A DNA stretch of 64,000 nucleotides from Mycobacterium aquaticum (GTDB lineage: Bacteria > Actinomycetota > Actinomycetes > Mycobacteriales > Mycobacteriaceae), in assembly GCF_002086485.1 (NCBI RefSeq), contig NZ_MVHF01000007.1, forward strand, positions 62,001 to 126,000, read 5' to 3'. The notes under the pieces are model-generated. The model saw only the letters and a program-made list of their open reading frames with translations. It did no database searches and had not been told where the DNA came from. Of this stretch, positions 62,174 through 64,000 are shown in pieces. Within the stretch, counting starts at the first letter, position 1. The number at the start of each line of letters is the position of its first letter. The position numbers were made by a program, and so were the translations under genes.

Positions 62174-63544
62174 ATGGCTGCGCTGTCGGCGGTGGTCTTC
62201 ACGCTCAGCTGGTGGCTGGGGCTCTATCTGCTTGCCCGCGACCCGCGCAAACCCGTTCTGGTGTGCGCCGCGATCGGGCTGACGAGCTTCGCAGTCGTCG
62301 TCGCCCTCGATGCCGTCCGGCTCATCAGCGGATCGGAGCTGCTCAGCCGCATCGAGATCTACCTGGTCGCGCTGCCGGGCATCGCCTGGTTCGCGGTGAT
62401 GATCGAGCTGTCCCGGCCCAGTGACAGCTGGCGTGCCCGGGCCGGGGAGTTCGCCGCGATCTTCGCTGTCGCGGTGCTTGCCTTCGCCGGGGCCGCGCTG
62501 GCCGGCAGCGTCGTAGGGCCGCTGCGCCCGGGGCACTGGGTGATGTTCGCGGTGATATCCCTGGCCTCGCTCGGCGCGATGATCAAGGCCGTCATCGGTG
62601 GGGCCAAGCCCGGATCCGTGGTGGGCTTCATCATCGTCGCGACACTGTTCTTCGCGCTCGGCAACGCGATCATCGTCATTCCGCTCGGGCTGCTGCCGAG
62701 CTGGCTGGCGTTGGCGTCCACCGGTTTTGACGTCGCACTGCTGGGTATCGCGGTGGCCATCTGGGACGCGTTCGACGAGGGGCAGGCCCTGCGCGCCGAC
62801 ATGCGGCGATCGATTCTCGGCACGTTGGTGATCGCGGTGCCGTTCGGCGCCCAGGCTCTCATCGGTGCGGCCGTGCTCGCCGGCAACGGCCGGGTGGCGA
62901 TGACGGTGCTGCTGTTCACCAGCCTGGCTGTCGCCGTGGCGGTGGAGGTGCTCGCCGATCCGCTGGCCGGGCTGCTCGACCGGCTGGCGTTCTCGCGGTC
63001 GCCTGCCCTGCGCGCCGACCGCGAGGCGCTGCGCCGGACGGAGGCCGCGTTGCCGCTGCGGTCGGGCAGCCCGCTCGACGATATCGACGACGACGCGTTC
63101 GCCCGACTCACCCGCCGCGCACTGGGGCACTACGGCGACCTCTCCAAGCTGATGGCAAGCCCGCTGACCGCACTGCCCGCCATCGACGCTCGACTGGCGC
63201 AGCGGGGCGCGGCCGATCAACCGCTCGAGCGAGCAAATGAACTCAAGGCGCTGCTGGCCGATCGCATCGCGGCGCTCAAGCCTCGCGACGGTGGCGACTT
63301 CGGTACCACCGAGCAGTGGCGGCACTACAACTCGCTGTACTTCCCGTACGTCGTCGGAGTGCGTGCCTACGCGCAGAACGCCACCGCGGCAGGCCTTGAC
63401 CCGGTCGCTCGGCAGGCCTGGCAGTGGTTGGTCACCGAAGTGCCGCAGCGGTCGTTGCACAACTGGCAGAACGCCGCGGCCAAGGTGATCGCCGCAGACC
63501 TGCGCGGGAGCTTGGTCCATGCCTCGACCCCGGCGGCGCAATAG
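62174..63544 (+). CDS. Membrane protein with ~7 N-terminal helices and cytoplasmic helical domain
   Basis: 456 residues. About seven membrane helices (to ~265) are followed by an Arg-rich, helical cytoplasmic region (about 280-450; GHYGDLSKLMASPLTALPAIDARL, YNSLYFPYVVGVRAYAQNAT). The layout is like a 7TM receptor fused to an intracellular effector, but I see no kinase, GGDEF or HATPase motif. I do not recognise the family. It starts 21 nt after the prenyl synthase stop. A repeated TGGCAGTG block follows the stop. Confidence 0.75.
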   Translation: MAALSAVVFTLSWWLGLYLLARDPRKPVLVCAAIGLTSFAVVVALDAVRLISGSELLSRIEIYLVALPGIAWFAVMIELSRPSDSWRARAGEFAAIFAVAVLAFAGAALAGSVVGPLRPGHWVMFAVISLASLGAMIKAVIGGAKPGSVVGFIIVATLFFALGNAIIVIPLGLLPSWLALASTGFDVALLGIAVAIWDAFDEGQALRADMRRSILGTLVIAVPFGAQALIGAAVLAGNGRVAMTVLLFTSLAVAVAVEVLADPLAGLLDRLAFSRSPALRADREALRRTEAALPLRSGSPLDDIDDDAFARLTRRALGHYGDLSKLMASPLTALPAIDARLAQRGAADQPLERANELKALLADRIAALKPRDGGDFGTTEQWRHYNSLYFPYVVGVRAYAQNATAAGLDPVARQAWQWLVTEVPQRSLHNWQNAAAKVIAADLRGSLVHASTPAAQ

Positions 63545-63559
63545 GGCCTGACCTGCGGT

Positions 63560-63598
63560 TGGCAGTGCTTGGCAGTGTCCGGCGTCGATCTGGCAGTG
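63560..63598. promoter_or_regulatory. Triple TGGCAGTG direct repeat
   Basis: TGGCAGTG occurs at 63560-63567, 63570-63577 and 63591-63598. Periods are 10 and 21 bp, about one and two helical turns. It lies between the membrane genes ending at 63544 and starting at 63663 and looks like a multi-site operator. Confidence 0.6.
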
Positions 63599-63662
63599 CG
63601 TCGTGAGCAATGTCGGAGGTGTTCGAAAAGCTCGACACCGCCTCATTGCCGAGGAGCCAACC

Positions 63663-64000
63663 ATGACCGCCTTCGTCACCCGACCACTTCACCGATCCGC
63701 CCCCAGAGGCGGCACCGCGGAAGCCGCCCTGCTGCGGTTCGCGCTGCGCGCCGACGCCACGGTGTGCGCGGCGCTGGGCCTGCTCGGCGCCATGGTGGCT
63801 GATCCACTGGCCCGGCTGGCCGGCATGACCGCGACAACCGGTTGGCTCGTCGGCGCGGCCCTCGTCAGCTACGGAGCGCTGCTCTATGCCCTCGCCGCGT
63901 TACCCGACATCCGCCGCGTGGGCACCGCCGTCTACGCCGGCAACGTGGCCTTCGGAGCGGTGGCCGTCACGGCGGTCCTGGCCGGATGGTTGCCGCTGAC
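63663..64000 (+). CDS. Membrane protein, 3' end outside the window
   Basis: At least 112 residues visible. After ~20 polar residues come four hydrophobic helices separated by short charged loops (ADATVCAALGLLGAMVADPL, GWLVGAALVSYGALLYALAAL, NVAFGAVAVTAVLAGWL). The ATG at 63663 has GAGGAG 6 nt before. Family not recognised. The triple TGGCAGTG repeat upstream may regulate it. Confidence 0.75.
   Translation, partial: MTAFVTRPLHRSAPRGGTAEAALLRFALRADATVCAALGLLGAMVADPLARLAGMTATTGWLVGAALVSYGALLYALAALPDIRRVGTAVYAGNVAFGAVAVTAVLAGWLPL

Noticed and set aside
61316..63679. 787-codon open frame on the minus strand
   Set aside because: It is antisense to the prenyl synthase and membrane-protein genes and is rich in Arg/Gln/His/Gly, typical of shadow frames.

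Overview
The window is high G+C actinobacterial chromosome with dense coding on both strands. Gene content and order point to a rapidly growing mycobacterium (Mycolicibacterium). From about 31.9 kb to 62.2 kb the order matches, from memory, the Mycobacterium tuberculosis block Rv1061-Rv1086: amidotransferase, two patatins, lpqV, cdo, rhodanese, Rv1069c, echA8, echA9, Rv1072, fadA3, Rv1075c, lipU, cbs, pra-like genes, metB, greA, Rv1081c, mca, Rv1083, Rv1084, hemolysin III and Z-prenyl synthase. Mca (mycothiol), MPT64-like antigen, EmbR-like regulator and lpqV are mycobacterial hallmarks. No tRNA, rRNA, CRISPR array, integrase or transposase was seen.

Layout. 1-2 kb: the tail of an Ala/Lys/Gly-rich protein and a D-2-hydroxyacid dehydrogenase. 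2-7.9 kb: the most unusual part. A transmembrane Ser/Thr kinase converges on an EmbR-like regulator (OmpR-type DNA-binding, BTAD and FHA domains). Divergent from the regulator is an operon for a three-domain protein (cysteine-dioxygenase-like cupin, putative caspase-like His/Cys domain, methyltransferase) translationally coupled to an Asp/Glu-racemase-like protein, followed by a secreted Cys-rich protein. The fusion gene and the secreted-protein gene share a 37-nt upstream element at identical distance from their ATGs. 7.9-9.5 kb: an MPT64-family protein and an NHL propeller. 9.6-11.8 kb: a glutamine-type ABC transporter. 11.8-14.2 kb: a DUF3060 protein and an Rv1057-like propeller. 14.2-18 kb: a C4-dicarboxylate two-component system divergent from dctA with a Crp-like site. 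18-25.2 kb: small secreted proteins, an aldo/keto reductase, a gamma-glutamyltransferase and a divergent oxalyl-CoA decarboxylase/oxalate-CoA ligase pair. 25-31.9 kb: acyl-CoA ligase, hydrolase, TetR regulator, Ltp1-like thiolase (with a KstR-type box), reductase and alcohol dehydrogenase. 32-62 kb: the conserved Rv1061-Rv1086 block, interrupted by two divergent SulP transporters, a DUF559 nuclease-like gene flanked by paired repeats and a steroid isomerase. 62-64 kb: two membrane proteins, the last cut by the window end.

Functional themes are sulfur amino-acid metabolism (cbs, metB, cdo, rhodanese, SulP transporters, mycothiol amidase, plus the cupin of the fusion protein), acyl-CoA and steroid degradation (FadDs, EchAs, FadA3, Ltp1-like, isomerase, KstR-type box), small-acid use (oxalate, C4-dicarboxylates) and envelope or secreted antigens. 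All functions are inferred by reading motifs and family resemblance; no database search was run.
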